NCBI GenBank assembly: GCA_946497035.1
Contig: CAMMIW010000002.1
Coordinates: 98,452 to 162,451 of the forward strand
DNA length: 64,000 nucleotides
Reading direction: 5' to 3'
From: an uncultured Eubacteriaceae bacterium
GTDB lineage: Bacteria; Bacillota; Clostridia; Lachnospirales; CAG-274
Of this stretch, positions 10,695-18,333 are shown in pieces. Made by a program: the position numbers and the translations under genes. Positions within the stretch are counted from its first letter, which is position 1; each line of letters starts with the position of its first letter. The notes below the pieces were generated by a model. The model did not search any database. It was not told the origin of the DNA and saw only the letters and a program-made list of their open reading frames with translations.

Positions 10695-11261
10695 CTAATT
10701 TGCAACTTTAACCATACTAGGACGTATAACTTTATCTTTATATTTATATCCTTTTTGCATAACCTCTACTACAACATTTTCGCCTAAGCTTTCATCATCA
10801 ATGTGTAAAACAGCGTTGTGTATGTTAGGATCAAAGGTTTCGCCAACACCTGCTACCTCTTCTACCCCCATATTTTTAAAAGTTTCTACCATTTGACTAA
10901 ATATCATATCAATACCTTTAAACATAGGGTTTTCTTTGTCTTGCTCTGGTGTAGACATAATAGCTCTTTCAAAGTTATCTAATATAGGTAAAAGTTTTTC
11001 TATAGTATCTCTAGTTCCATTTTCATACATAGAGGCCTTTTCCATATTAGTTCTTTTTCTAAAGTTATCAAACTCTGCCATACTTCTTTGTAATTTATCT
11101 AAATAATCTTTAGACAAAGTCTCTGCCTTTTCAAGCTTAGCTTTAAGCTCATCTAGTTGGCTTATTTCTTCTTTAATATCTTCTATTGTTTCTTCAATAG
11201 CTTCTTTTGTAGTTTCTTCTAATGTTTCATTATCTACATTTTGTTCAATATCTTTTTCCAT
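10695..11261 (-). CDS. grpE: Nucleotide exchange factor GrpE
   Basis: Promotes ADP release from DnaK. 188 residues. A long acidic, coiled-coil N-terminal half (about 1-80, Glu/Asp rich) leads to the family core: LQRSMAEFDNFRKRTNMEK, LPILDNFERA, FKNMGVEEVAGVGETFDPNIHNAV, and the C-terminal beta domain ending in VVEVMQKGYKYKDKVIRPSMVKV. Starts 16 bp after the hrcA stop, behind GGGGAAAGGA. Position and sequence agree; no oddities. Confidence 0.97.
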   Translation of the reverse strand: MEKDIEQNVDNETLEETTKEAIEETIEDIKEEISQLDELKAKLEKAETLSKDYLDKLQRSMAEFDNFRKRTNMEKASMYENGTRDTIEKLLPILDNFERAIMSTPEQDKENPMFKGIDMIFSQMVETFKNMGVEEVAGVGETFDPNIHNAVLHIDDESLGENVVVEVMQKGYKYKDKVIRPSMVKVAN

Positions 11262-11277
11262 ATTTTTTCCTTTCCCC

Positions 11278-12339
11278 TCAATCTGACGATAAGGATTTAA
11301 GAACGTTATTTATATTTTTAACAATACTATCTAAAACACTAACAGCTTTGGCATAGTCCATACGGGTTGGTGCAATAATACCTATTGTACCTGTAGCACC
11401 TGCTATTTTATATTCTGTTTTAACAATGCTACAATCCTTTAAACCCTCTATATGGTTTTCACCGCCTATTAATATTTGTATAGAACTGTCGTTTTCACTA
11501 TTATTACTTAATATATCTACTAGCATTTCTTTCTCTTCTAAAGATTGAAAAATTGTTTTAGCCTTTTCTATATCGCTAAATTCTTTAAAATCTAATATAT
11601 TATTTATGCCACTTGTATAAAATTTAACTTGTTCATCTTCTTTATTAACCTTAAAAATCTCATTAAAAACTTTTTTAATAACTTGCTCTCCTTCAGATAG
11701 AATATCTGTATCGTTTTTATCAAACAAATCTTTTATCTCATCTAAAGAATATTTATTAATAAGGTTATTAATAGCAGAGCTAATAGTAATTAAATCTTGT
11801 GTAGAAAAATTTTTATCTACCGGCACAATATAATTTTTAACCGATTTATTTTCTGTAACAACAACAGCTATAATAGATGTTTCATCTAAACATACAAGCT
11901 GAATGTTTTTAATCTTTTCTTGCTCTGCTTTTGGCTGGCTAATGATAGTAGCATAATTTGTAAGCATAGATAAAGCTTTGGCTGTTTGTTCCATAAGATA
12001 ATCCATATGATTTATATTATTTATAACTACATTTTGTAAAAAATTAGTTTCTTCTTCTGTGAGCTCTCTATGAGACATTAGGTTATCTACATAAAGCCTG
12101 TAGCCCTTGTCAGAAGGTATACGGCCTGAAGATGTATGAAGCTGTGTAACTAAGCCTAAATCTTCTAAATCGCTCATTTCATTTCTTATAGTTGCACTAC
12201 TAATACCAAGGTCATATTTTTTAGCAATAGTACGAGAGCCTATAGGCTCGCCTGTTTCTATATAATCGTTAATAATAGCTTCTAGTATTTTAATTTTTCT
12301 GTCATTTAACGCTTTCATTTTTTTATCATTTACATTCAA
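11278..12339 (-). CDS. hrcA: Heat-inducible transcription repressor HrcA
   Basis: Represses class I heat-shock genes by binding CIRCE; GroEL assists its folding. 353 residues (family about 340-350). The N-terminal winged helix is clear: DRKIKILEAIINDYIETGEP, then GSRTIAKKYDLGISSATIRN and EMSDLEDLGLV. The usual HTSSGRIPSDKGYRLYVD element follows, then the GAF-like domain and a C-terminal IAGATGTIGIIAPTRMDY motif. Start: TTG at 12337-12339 with AAGGAAG 8 bases upstream; an in-frame ATG seven codons later has no site. First gene of the operon. CIRCE lies 45 bp upstream. Confidence 0.96.
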   Translation of the reverse strand: MNVNDKKMKALNDRKIKILEAIINDYIETGEPIGSRTIAKKYDLGISSATIRNEMSDLEDLGLVTQLHTSSGRIPSDKGYRLYVDNLMSHRELTEEETNFLQNVVINNINHMDYLMEQTAKALSMLTNYATIISQPKAEQEKIKNIQLVCLDETSIIAVVVTENKSVKNYIVPVDKNFSTQDLITISSAINNLINKYSLDEIKDLFDKNDTDILSEGEQVIKKVFNEIFKVNKEDEQVKFYTSGINNILDFKEFSDIEKAKTIFQSLEEKEMLVDILSNNSENDSSIQILIGGENHIEGLKDCSIVKTEYKIAGATGTIGIIAPTRMDYAKAVSVLDSIVKNINNVLKSLSSD

Positions 12340-12383
12340 AAAATCACTTCCTTAGATACAAATAATACAAAACACACTATCTG

Positions 12384-12410
12384 TTAGCACTCAATTTTCA
12401 CGAGTGCTAT
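12384..12410. promoter_or_regulatory. CIRCE operator (HrcA binding site)
   Basis: TTAGCACTC (12384-12392), nine-base spacer, GAGTGCTAT (12402-12410). The consensus is TTAGCACTC-N9-GAGTGCTAA, so only the last base differs. Lies between the promoter and the hrcA start, the standard arrangement for autorepression. Confidence 0.97.
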
Positions 12411-12422
12411 TGGATTAACATA

Positions 12423-12451
12423 ACCATACCATTTTTTTTACATCTTGTCAA
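12423..12451 (-). promoter_or_regulatory. Sigma-A promoter of hrcA-grpE-dnaK
   Basis: On the minus strand TTGACA (12446-12451), 17-bp spacer, TATGGT (12423-12428). Transcription would begin at or just before CIRCE, so bound HrcA blocks it. Confidence 0.85.
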
Positions 12452-12671
12452 GTACTTTTTTATTTTTTTATACTACATTTTTTTACAAGCTATATTTTTT
12501 GTCATTTTTATTATTATATACATTAAAATTTTTATATTTTTATTTTTTTAATATCTTTTCTTTTATTTGTTATATAATTAATTTTAAATAATTTGGATAA
12601 ATATACGTTAAAATTTACCTTTTTATTTATAATACAAAAAATTTAAAAATAACCAAAATTTATTACAACAC

Positions 12672-12698
12672 AAAAAAAGCTAGATCTTTATCTAACTT
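12672..12698 (-). terminator. Terminator ending the c-di-GMP riboswitch region
   Basis: Minus strand AAGTTAGAT / ATCTAGCTT, 9 bp with one G-U, AAAG loop, then a run of T (12672-12678 on the plus strand is AAAAAAA). Last of a series of hairpins downstream of the riboswitch; protects the hrcA promoter from read-through. The stretch 12460-12665 between here and the hrcA promoter is AT-rich with nothing recognisable. Confidence 0.75.
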
Positions 12699-12723
12699 GC
12701 TAATTAATAATAATTATGGACTT

Positions 12724-12750
12724 AAAAGGCTGTAGGCTTAGCCTACAGCC
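12724..12750 (-). terminator. Terminator with GGCTGTAGGC stem
   Basis: Ten-base-pair perfect stem GGCTGTAGGC (12728-12737) / GCCTACAGCC (12741-12750) with a TTA loop; TTTT follows on the minus strand. Same stem family as other terminators in the window. Confidence 0.8.
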
Positions 12751-12751
12751 T

Positions 12752-12912
12752 AAAGCTAGCATTTTATCTAGCTTTCTACCCGTACATAATACCCTTAATA
12801 TTTTCTAAATAATAAATTGTCCCCCAACAATTTAAAAATATAAAAAATACCAACCTCTTTATATAGTTTTTACTATATAAAAAAAGCTCTACAATAGATT
12901 ACCAATGAGAAC
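12752..12912 (-). ncRNA. Possible structured RNA downstream of the c-di-GMP riboswitch
   Basis: Between the riboswitch terminator and the next terminator the minus strand holds at least three hairpins and no convincing gene: TATATAG/CTATATA (12860-12879), AAATTGT/ACAATTT with a GGGGG-rich loop (12814-12833) and AAAGCTAG/CTAGCTTT (12752-12775). The only open frame with a purine-rich upstream element would encode about 25 residues (stop near 12778) and has poor spacing to any ribosome site. Seen: the hairpins. Inferred: a short regulatory RNA, or the remains of a lost target gene. Confidence 0.35.
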
Positions 12913-12914
12913 TT

Positions 12915-12951
12915 AAAAAAATCAATTATTAACAAACGTTCATTAATAATT
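12915..12951 (-). terminator. Expression-platform terminator of the c-di-GMP riboswitch
   Basis: Minus strand AATTATTAA (rc of 12943-12951) / TTAATAATT (rc of 12924-12932), 10-base loop with an extra AAC/GTT pairing, then two bases and seven T. Begins only a few bases after the conserved 3' end of the aptamer, so ligand binding can influence its formation. Confidence 0.8.
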
Positions 12952-12956
12952 AGTAA

Positions 12957-13043
12957 TAGTTCGGTAACCCAGCCGTCATAAGTATAAAACTCTTAGACCT
13001 GTGGCTTTGCGTCCTTATTTTTCAATAAGTTTGCCTTTTTCAA
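12957..13043 (-). promoter_or_regulatory. Cyclic di-GMP-I (GEMM) riboswitch
   Basis: Binds the second messenger c-di-GMP. On the minus strand the conserved blocks occur in order: AAAAAGGCAAAC; a CTTATT-GAAA-AATAAG hairpin (rc of 13014-13029) giving the GAAA tetraloop; GGACGCAAAGCC (rc of 13003-13014); the tetraloop receptor pair TCTAAG ... TATGA; and GGCTGGGTTACCGAAC at the 3' end. Both the ligand-binding GACGCAAAGCC core and the tetraloop/receptor are intact, so it should fold and bind. A terminator follows directly. No protein gene lies between it and the hrcA operon, so the controlled product is unclear. Confidence 0.92.
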
Positions 13044-13077
13044 TATTAAAACTAAAATAATGATATAATCTTAACAG

Positions 13078-13086
13078 ATTATACCA
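13078..13086 (-). promoter_or_regulatory. Extended -10 promoter for the riboswitch transcript
   Basis: Minus strand TGGTATAAT, a TGn-extended -10, about 40 bases upstream of the aptamer. No good -35 at 17 bp; a TTGACT lies too far upstream (28 bp). Likely start near 13070. Confidence 0.55.
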
Positions 13087-13184
13087 TTATTCTATCATAC
13101 TATACTATATTAGTCAATATAATTATTTAACAAATTTTTTATACTTAATATATACAAAAACTACATATTATGAACAAATTTACA

Positions 13185-14015
13185 TTAAAAAGCAGGAATT
13201 ATTGCACCTTCATATTTTTCTTCTATAAATGTTTTTATTTCATCGCTAGTTAAAGCTTCATATAAAGCTTGTATCTCTGGTTTATTTTCGTCCCCTTCTC
13301 TAACAACTAATATATTTGCAAAAGGAGAGTCGCTACCTTCTATAATTATAGCATCTTGCACAGGGTTAAGGTCAGCTTGTAAAGCATAATTTGTATTTAT
13401 AATAGCCATATTAACATCATCTAAAGCTCTTGGTAATGCTGCTGCGTCCATTTCTATTAGCTCTAAATTTTTAGGGTTTTCTTCTATATCAAATATAGTT
13501 GCTTTATCGCCAACACCTTCTTTTAATTTTATAAGACCATTACTCTCTAAAAGAAGTAATGCTCTAGCACCATTTGTAGGATCATTAGGTAATGCTATTT
13601 TATCTCCATCTAGAATATCATCTAAAGATCTTAAAGCTTTAGAATACATACCCATTGGCTCTGTATGTACCGCTCCAACAGATACAAGCTTTTCTCCTGT
13701 TTCTTCAACATAGTCATTTAAATAAGACGTATGTTGAAAAAAGTTTGCATCTATTTCTCCTGACGCTAGGCTTGGATTTAAAACAGTATATTCTGAAAAC
13801 TCTTTAACTTCTAAAGTAATACCTTCCTCTGCTAAATTATCTACCACTTCGTTTAAAATTTCTGCATGTGGCACACTTGTTGCACCTACTGTTATTGTTT
13901 TCTCTGTTTGCTCTTGGCCAGTTGTATTTGCTTTATCACTTTCTTGGCTACTTCCACAAGCTGTAAGACCTAAAAGTGATATAGCTAATAATGATGTTGT
14001 TAAAAATTTTTTCAT
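13185..14015 (-). CDS. metQ: Methionine ABC transporter substrate-binding lipoprotein MetQ
   Basis: Membrane-anchored receptor for methionine of the MetNIQ importer. 276 residues from the ATG at 14013-14015 (GAGG seven bases upstream); the frame is open further up to a TTG but without a site. A lipoprotein signal ends LLGLTAC with the lipidated Cys20, followed by a Ser/Asn/Gln-rich tether. The NlpA/MetQ family core is clear: TITVGATSVPHAEILN, VKEFSEYTVLNPSLASGEID, FFQHTSYLNDY, IALPNDPTNGARALLLLES and DVNMAIINTNYA. Third gene of metN-metI-metQ, 67 bp after metI. D- or L-methionine preference cannot be read from sequence. Confidence 0.96.
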   Translation of the reverse strand: MKKFLTTSLLAISLLGLTACGSSQESDKANTTGQEQTEKTITVGATSVPHAEILNEVVDNLAEEGITLEVKEFSEYTVLNPSLASGEIDANFFQHTSYLNDYVEETGEKLVSVGAVHTEPMGMYSKALRSLDDILDGDKIALPNDPTNGARALLLLESNGLIKLKEGVGDKATIFDIEENPKNLELIEMDAAALPRALDDVNMAIINTNYALQADLNPVQDAIIIEGSDSPFANILVVREGDENKPEIQALYEALTSDEIKTFIEEKYEGAIIPAF

Positions 14016-14082
14016 AATATTACCTCTTTTCAAATTTTATTTATATTAAAAGTTATAGTTTTTTCTACAAACTTTTAAATTT

Positions 14083-14754
14083 TTATTTTTTATTTAATTT
14101 TTTTCCTAAAATATTACCAATAGTTTGAACTATTTGTACCAATATAACCATTAATACAACGCTTATTATTAAAATATCATCTCTATATCTTTGATAACCA
14201 TATGTAATAGCAATACTGCCAAGACCACCGCCACCTATAGTGCCTGCCATAGCAGAGTAGCCTATTATACTTATAATAGTAGTAGTTATAGTAGATATAA
14301 TAGAAGATATACTCTCTGGTATTAAAACTTTATGTATTATTTGCCATTCATTTGCACCCATAGATATAGATGCCTCTATAACACCTTTATCTATCTCTTT
14401 TAGGCAAGCCTCTATCATTCTAGCAACAAAAGGTATGGCCGCCACCGTAAGAGGAACTATAGCCGCCTTAGAGCCTAAAGTTGTACCTACAATAAATTTT
14501 GATAAAGGAAAAACTGCAATCATTAATATAACAAAAGGAACGCTTCTGCCTATATTTATAATTATACCTAAAAATCTATTTATAAATTTATTTTCTAATA
14601 TACTGCCTTTTTCTGTTACATATAATATAATACCTATAACAATACCTAATATAACAGAAAATAAACTAGAAAAAAACACCATATACAAAGTATCATTAAG
14701 CGCAGGTAAAACTATTTTTTTAAGCTGTTCTAAATATTGTGCATTAATATTCAT
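14083..14754 (-). CDS. metI: Methionine ABC transporter permease MetI
   Basis: Inner-membrane channel subunit. 223 residues with five predicted membrane spans; begins MNINAQYLEQLKKIVLPALND. The binding-protein-dependent permease loop that docks on MetN is visible as the segment around AAIPFVARMIEACLKEIDKGVIEASISMGANEWQIIHKVLIPES, including the EASISMGAN EAA-loop form. The start overlaps the end of metN by 11 bp, indicating translational coupling. Normal length (family about 217-225). Confidence 0.96.
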   Translation of the reverse strand: MNINAQYLEQLKKIVLPALNDTLYMVFFSSLFSVILGIVIGIILYVTEKGSILENKFINRFLGIIINIGRSVPFVILMIAVFPLSKFIVGTTLGSKAAIVPLTVAAIPFVARMIEACLKEIDKGVIEASISMGANEWQIIHKVLIPESISSIISTITTTIISIIGYSAMAGTIGGGGLGSIAITYGYQRYRDDILIISVVLMVILVQIVQTIGNILGKKLNKK

Positions 14755-15763
14755 ATTTTACCTCCTCAATTAAAACGTTATTTTCTTTTAAATAGTTTAT
14801 TGCATTTTTTATATTTTCATCTTGCCCTGTTATTTTTATAACTAATGTACCTATAAGGGTATCGTCCATATGTTGTATGTTGCCGAGCAATATAGATACT
14901 TCTACGTTATATTTTACTATCATTTTAGATATATAAGGAGAAGTAGATGTTTCGCCTATAAATACACCTTTTATAACTATACCATTGCCGTCTAATGCTT
15001 TTTGATAAATATCATTTTCTAATTTAACATCTACAGAATCAAAAAAGCTTCTAGCTATTTTAGTTTTAGGCTTTATAAATACATCTGACACTAAGCCACA
15101 TTCTGCTATTTTACCTTCTTCTAATATGGCAACTCTATTACAAATATGCTTTATAACGTCCATTTCGTGGGTTATAATAATAATAGTGATGCCTAGCTTT
15201 TTGTTAATATCTTTTAAAAGGCTTAATATAGATTTTGTAGTTTCTGGGTCTAATGCGCTTGTTGCCTCATCACAAACAATAATGCTAGGGTTGTTAGCTA
15301 TAGCTCTAGCTATGCCCACCCTTTGTTTTTGTCCACCAGATAACATAGAAGGATACATATCTTTTTTATCTAAAAGGCCTACAAGATCTAAAAGCTCTTT
15401 AACCCTTTTGTCTATATAATCTTTTGGTTTGTTATCTATACGCATAGGAAAAGCAACATTTTCATAAATAGTAGAGTTCATTAAAAGGTTAAAATGTTGA
15501 AAAACCATACCTATTTTTTTTCTAGCTTCTCTCAATTGTTTTTTAGATAATTTTATTATTTCTTGGCCATCTATTTTTATACTACCGCTTGTAGGTGTTT
15601 CTAATAAATTTATACATCTAACAAGGGAGCTTTTACCTGCACCGCTAAGGCCTATTATGCCAAATATTTCTCCTTTTTCTATATGTAGATCTATACCTTT
15701 TAATGCTCTTACAGCATTTTCGCCCTCTCCATATGTTTTAATAAGATTTTCTATTAAAACCAT
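14744..15763 (-). CDS. metN: Methionine ABC transporter ATP-binding protein MetN
   Basis: ATPase of the methionine importer. 339 residues. Walker A GLSGAGKSSLVRC, Q-loop VFQHFNLL, signature LSGGQKQRVGIARA, Walker B IIVCDEATSALDPET, H-loop IIITHEMDV. The C-terminal NIL (ACT-like) domain at about 265-339 (IVKYNVEVSILLGNIQHMDDTLIGTLVIKI) binds methionine and gives feedback inhibition in characterised members. ATG start with GAGGTG. First gene of the unit; promoter about 45 bp upstream. Confidence 0.97.
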   Translation of the reverse strand: MVLIENLIKTYGEGENAVRALKGIDLHIEKGEIFGIIGLSGAGKSSLVRCINLLETPTSGSIKIDGQEIIKLSKKQLREARKKIGMVFQHFNLLMNSTIYENVAFPMRIDNKPKDYIDKRVKELLDLVGLLDKKDMYPSMLSGGQKQRVGIARAIANNPSIIVCDEATSALDPETTKSILSLLKDINKKLGITIIIITHEMDVIKHICNRVAILEEGKIAECGLVSDVFIKPKTKIARSFFDSVDVKLENDIYQKALDGNGIVIKGVFIGETSTSPYISKMIVKYNVEVSILLGNIQHMDDTLIGTLVIKITGQDENIKNAINYLKENNVLIEEVKYEY

Positions 15764-15807
15764 TTTTTCACCTCACTAGCTAAAAACCATTTATATAATT
15801 AAAAATT

Positions 15808-15835
15808 ATTATATCACTATATATTTTTTTGTCAA
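15808..15835 (-). promoter_or_regulatory. Promoter of metNIQ
   Basis: Minus strand TTGACA (15830-15835), 16-bp spacer, TATAAT (15808-15813), both perfect hexamers. The leader to the metN start is under 45 bases, too short for a SAM riboswitch or T-box. Confidence 0.85.
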
Positions 15836-15897
15836 GTTAAACAATAAAATATATGTATTTTTTAGCACTTTTACTAATGAGATATATTTATTTTATA

Positions 15898-15906
15898 TGC
15901 TATAAT
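15898..15906 (+). promoter_or_regulatory. Extended -10 promoter of the EFR1-type gene
   Basis: TGCTATAAT, a TGn-extended perfect -10, 28 bases upstream of the start codon at 15934. -35 weak. Confidence 0.55.
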
Positions 15907-15933
15907 ATTATAAAAAAAGAAAGGACAATATAT

Positions 15934-16692
15934 ATGATATTTTATTTTACAAGCACAGGTAATAGTAGATTTATAGCTAACAATATGGCAAAAGCTTTAA
16001 ATAAGCCTGTAACATCTTTAAATGAAGTTTTTAAAAATAATTTAAAATTAGAGTTTCACTCACAATCGCCTTTTATATTAATAAGCCCTATCCACGCTTG
16101 GAGAGTGCCTAAAAAAGTCGAAAATTTTTTAAAAAATGCAAAATTTACTGGTAGCAAAGAAATTTATGTTATTGTTACAATGGGTGAAGATTGTGGACTA
16201 ACTCAAAAATATTGTAAAAAAATGATAGAAAAAAATAATATGATTTTAAAAGGTTTTAAACCTATTGTTATGCCAGATAATTATTTTATATCAGCTATTA
16301 TGAAATCTAAAGATGAAAATATGCAACAAATAAAAGATGCTATACCCACTATAAACGAAACGATAGATTTAATACGTAAAAATGAAAGTTTCTTTCAAAC
16401 AGAATATAATAAAAATGATTGGTTTTTATCAAGTGTTGGCAACTGGGGCTTTAATAATTTTATGGCTAATAGCAAATCTTTTACTCTTTCTGATAAATGT
16501 ATAAAATGTAAAAAATGTGTAAATATATGCCCTACAAATAACATTACATTAAATGAAAAAATTAGTTTTTCAAATAAATGTATGTTTTGTTTAGCTTGTT
16601 TACATAATTGCCCTGTTCACGCCATAGACTATAAAGGAAAAATGGCTAAAAATGGCTACTATGTATTTCCACAAGAATTAGAAAATTTTTAA
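15934..16692 (+). CDS. EFR1 family ferredoxin-flavodoxin fusion
   Basis: Probable cytosolic electron-transfer protein. The start is the ATG at 15934 (AAAGGAC nine bases upstream), giving 252 residues that open directly with a flavodoxin-like FMN loop, FYFTSTGNSRFIANNMAKAL. The earlier in-frame ATG would add a non-homologous, unsupported stretch. The C-terminal 60 residues hold two 4Fe-4S motifs, CIKCKKCVNICP and CMFCLACLHNCP, both complete. This arrangement defines the EFR1 family; the redox partner is unknown. Diverges from metNIQ and converges with ftsY. Confidence 0.88.
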   Translation: MIFYFTSTGNSRFIANNMAKALNKPVTSLNEVFKNNLKLEFHSQSPFILISPIHAWRVPKKVENFLKNAKFTGSKEIYVIVTMGEDCGLTQKYCKKMIEKNNMILKGFKPIVMPDNYFISAIMKSKDENMQQIKDAIPTINETIDLIRKNESFFQTEYNKNDWFLSSVGNWGFNNFMANSKSFTLSDKCIKCKKCVNICPTNNITLNEKISFSNKCMFCLACLHNCPVHAIDYKGKMAKNGYYVFPQELENF

Positions 16693-16717
16693 AAGGCTAT
16701 AGAAAAAATCTATAGCC
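16691..16717. terminator. Terminator between the EFR1-type gene and ftsY
   Basis: GGCTATAGA (16695-16703) / TCTATAGCC (16709-16717) with an AAAAA loop. The U-run is on the minus strand (TTTT), so it chiefly serves ftsY; the plus strand has only a weak T tract. Stem family shared with other terminators. Confidence 0.75.
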
Positions 16718-16767
16718 TAGCTTAATATATTATAATTATATAATAAATATTTAAAACCCTAAAATAA

Positions 16768-18321
16768 CTATTCAAAGAGTGCTTTAGAAAATTCTTTTGC
16801 ATCAAATGGCCTTAAATCATCTATGCCCTCACCTACACCTATAAAACGTACTGGTATTTTAAGTTCATTTTTTATAGCTATAACAACACCACCTTTAGCC
16901 GTACCATCTAATTTTGTAAGCACAATACCTGTAATCTCAGATACTTGGCTAAAAAGCTTTGCCTGTTGTAATGCGTTTTGCCCTGTTGTAGCATCTAAAA
17001 CAAGTAATGTTTCTATCTGGGCATCTGGATTTTCTCTGTTTACAATTCTAGCTATTTTTTTAAGCTCTTCCATAAGATTTTTTTTGTTATGCAACCTACC
17101 TGCCGTATCACATATTAAAAGATCTGCTCCTCTTGCTTTACCTGCCTGTATAGCATCAAATACAACTGCCGCTGGATCTGAGCCTTCTTGATGTTTTATA
17201 ACATCTATACCGCTTCTTTCTCCCCAAACTTGCAATTGATCTATGGCAGCTGCTCTAAATGTATCACCTGCTGCTAATATAACTTTTTTACCTTCTTTTT
17301 TATAATTGTTAGCAAGCTTACCTATTGTTGTTGTTTTACCTACACCATTTACACCTATAATAAGTATAACACTAGGAGATTTTAAGCTAAATTCTTCTGT
17401 TTCTTCTTCTAATATTTCAGATATAACACGCACTATTACATTTTTTACCTCTGTTACATCTTTTATTCTTTCTGCTTTTACTATTTCTCTAACCTTGCTC
17501 ATTATATGTATAGATGTTTCAACACCAATATCTGACATAATAAGCGATTCTTCTAATTCTTCAAAAAGCTCTTCATCTATTTTTGTAAAGCTACTTAAAA
17601 CCTGCTCTACACCATTTAATATGCTATCTCTTGTTTTAGATAAGCCCATTTTTATTTTGGCAAAAAATCCTTTTTTCTTAGGCTCTTCCTCTGCCTCTTC
17701 TTCTTGTTTTGTTTCTTCTAAAGTGTTTAATGTGTCTTCTTTTTTTTTTAATTTTTCTTCTATATCTTCCGCTTTTTCAATTAGGTCTTCTTTTATATCT
17801 TCTACCTTTTCTCTTATATCTTCTGCCTTTTCACTTATTCTTTCTTTTACATCTTCTACTTTTTCGGCTACTTTTTCTTTTATGTCTTCTGTCTTTTCAC
17901 TTATATCTTCTTTTGCATCTTCTATCTTTTCGGCCACTTTTTCTTTTATATCTTCTGATTTTTCACTTATACTTTCTTTTATTTCTTCTGTCTTTTCTTT
18001 TATATCTTCTTTTGCATCTTCTATCTTTTCAGATACTTTCTCTTTTATATCTTCGGCTTTATCTCTTATATCTTCTTTTACATCTTCTATCTTTTCGCCT
18101 ATATCTCCTTTTATATCTTCTATTTTTTCCCCTATTTTTTCTCTTATATCTTCTGTCTTTTCCCTTATGCTTTCTTTCGCTTCTTCTAATTTTTCACTTA
18201 TACCATCTTCTTCAACATCTTGTTGTATATCTTCTTCCTGTTGTTCTATCTCTTCTAGATTAATATTTTCTTCTAAATTTTCTTCTTTTTTACCTTTTTT
18301 AAACCATTTAAAAAATCCCAT
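16768..18321 (-). CDS. ftsY: Signal recognition particle receptor FtsY with long repeat region
   Basis: GTPase that docks ribosome-SRP complexes at the membrane. 517 residues, long for Firmicutes (about 300-350). The extra length is an acidic/basic helical region at about 43-192 of 11-residue units close to EK-x-EDIKEx(I/V)x, about 13 copies. N-terminus MGFFKWFKKGKK is amphipathic and basic, suited to membrane contact. The NG domain occupies about 225-517: G1 GVNGVGKTTTIGKLA, G2 DTFRAAAIDQL, G3 CDTAGRL, G4 LTKLDGTAKGG. Starts 12 bp after the smc stop, so smc-ftsY is one unit, as in many Firmicutes. Confidence 0.96.
   Translation of the reverse strand: MGFFKWFKKGKKEENLEENINLEEIEQQEEDIQQDVEEDGISEKLEEAKESIREKTEDIREKIGEKIEDIKGDIGEKIEDVKEDIRDKAEDIKEKVSEKIEDAKEDIKEKTEEIKESISEKSEDIKEKVAEKIEDAKEDISEKTEDIKEKVAEKVEDVKERISEKAEDIREKVEDIKEDLIEKAEDIEEKLKKKEDTLNTLEETKQEEEAEEEPKKKGFFAKIKMGLSKTRDSILNGVEQVLSSFTKIDEELFEELEESLIMSDIGVETSIHIMSKVREIVKAERIKDVTEVKNVIVRVISEILEEETEEFSLKSPSVILIIGVNGVGKTTTIGKLANNYKKEGKKVILAAGDTFRAAAIDQLQVWGERSGIDVIKHQEGSDPAAVVFDAIQAGKARGADLLICDTAGRLHNKKNLMEELKKIARIVNRENPDAQIETLLVLDATTGQNALQQAKLFSQVSEITGIVLTKLDGTAKGGVVIAIKNELKIPVRFIGVGEGIDDLRPFDAKEFSKALFE
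17746..18195 (-). repeat. 33-bp coding repeats in ftsY
   Basis: About 13 degenerate 33-bp units (450 bp) coding for the 11-residue helical repeat of FtsY residues 43-192. The biased composition opens a long unreal frame on the plus strand. Imperfect copies suggest old expansion followed by drift. Confidence 0.85.
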
Positions 18322-18333
18322 TTTAATTCTCCT

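Noticed and set aside
12775..12860. Possible micropeptide of about 25 residues downstream of the c-di-GMP riboswitch
   Set aside because: Purine-rich upstream element abuts the possible start with wrong spacing; hairpins overlap the frame; kept only as possible ncRNA.
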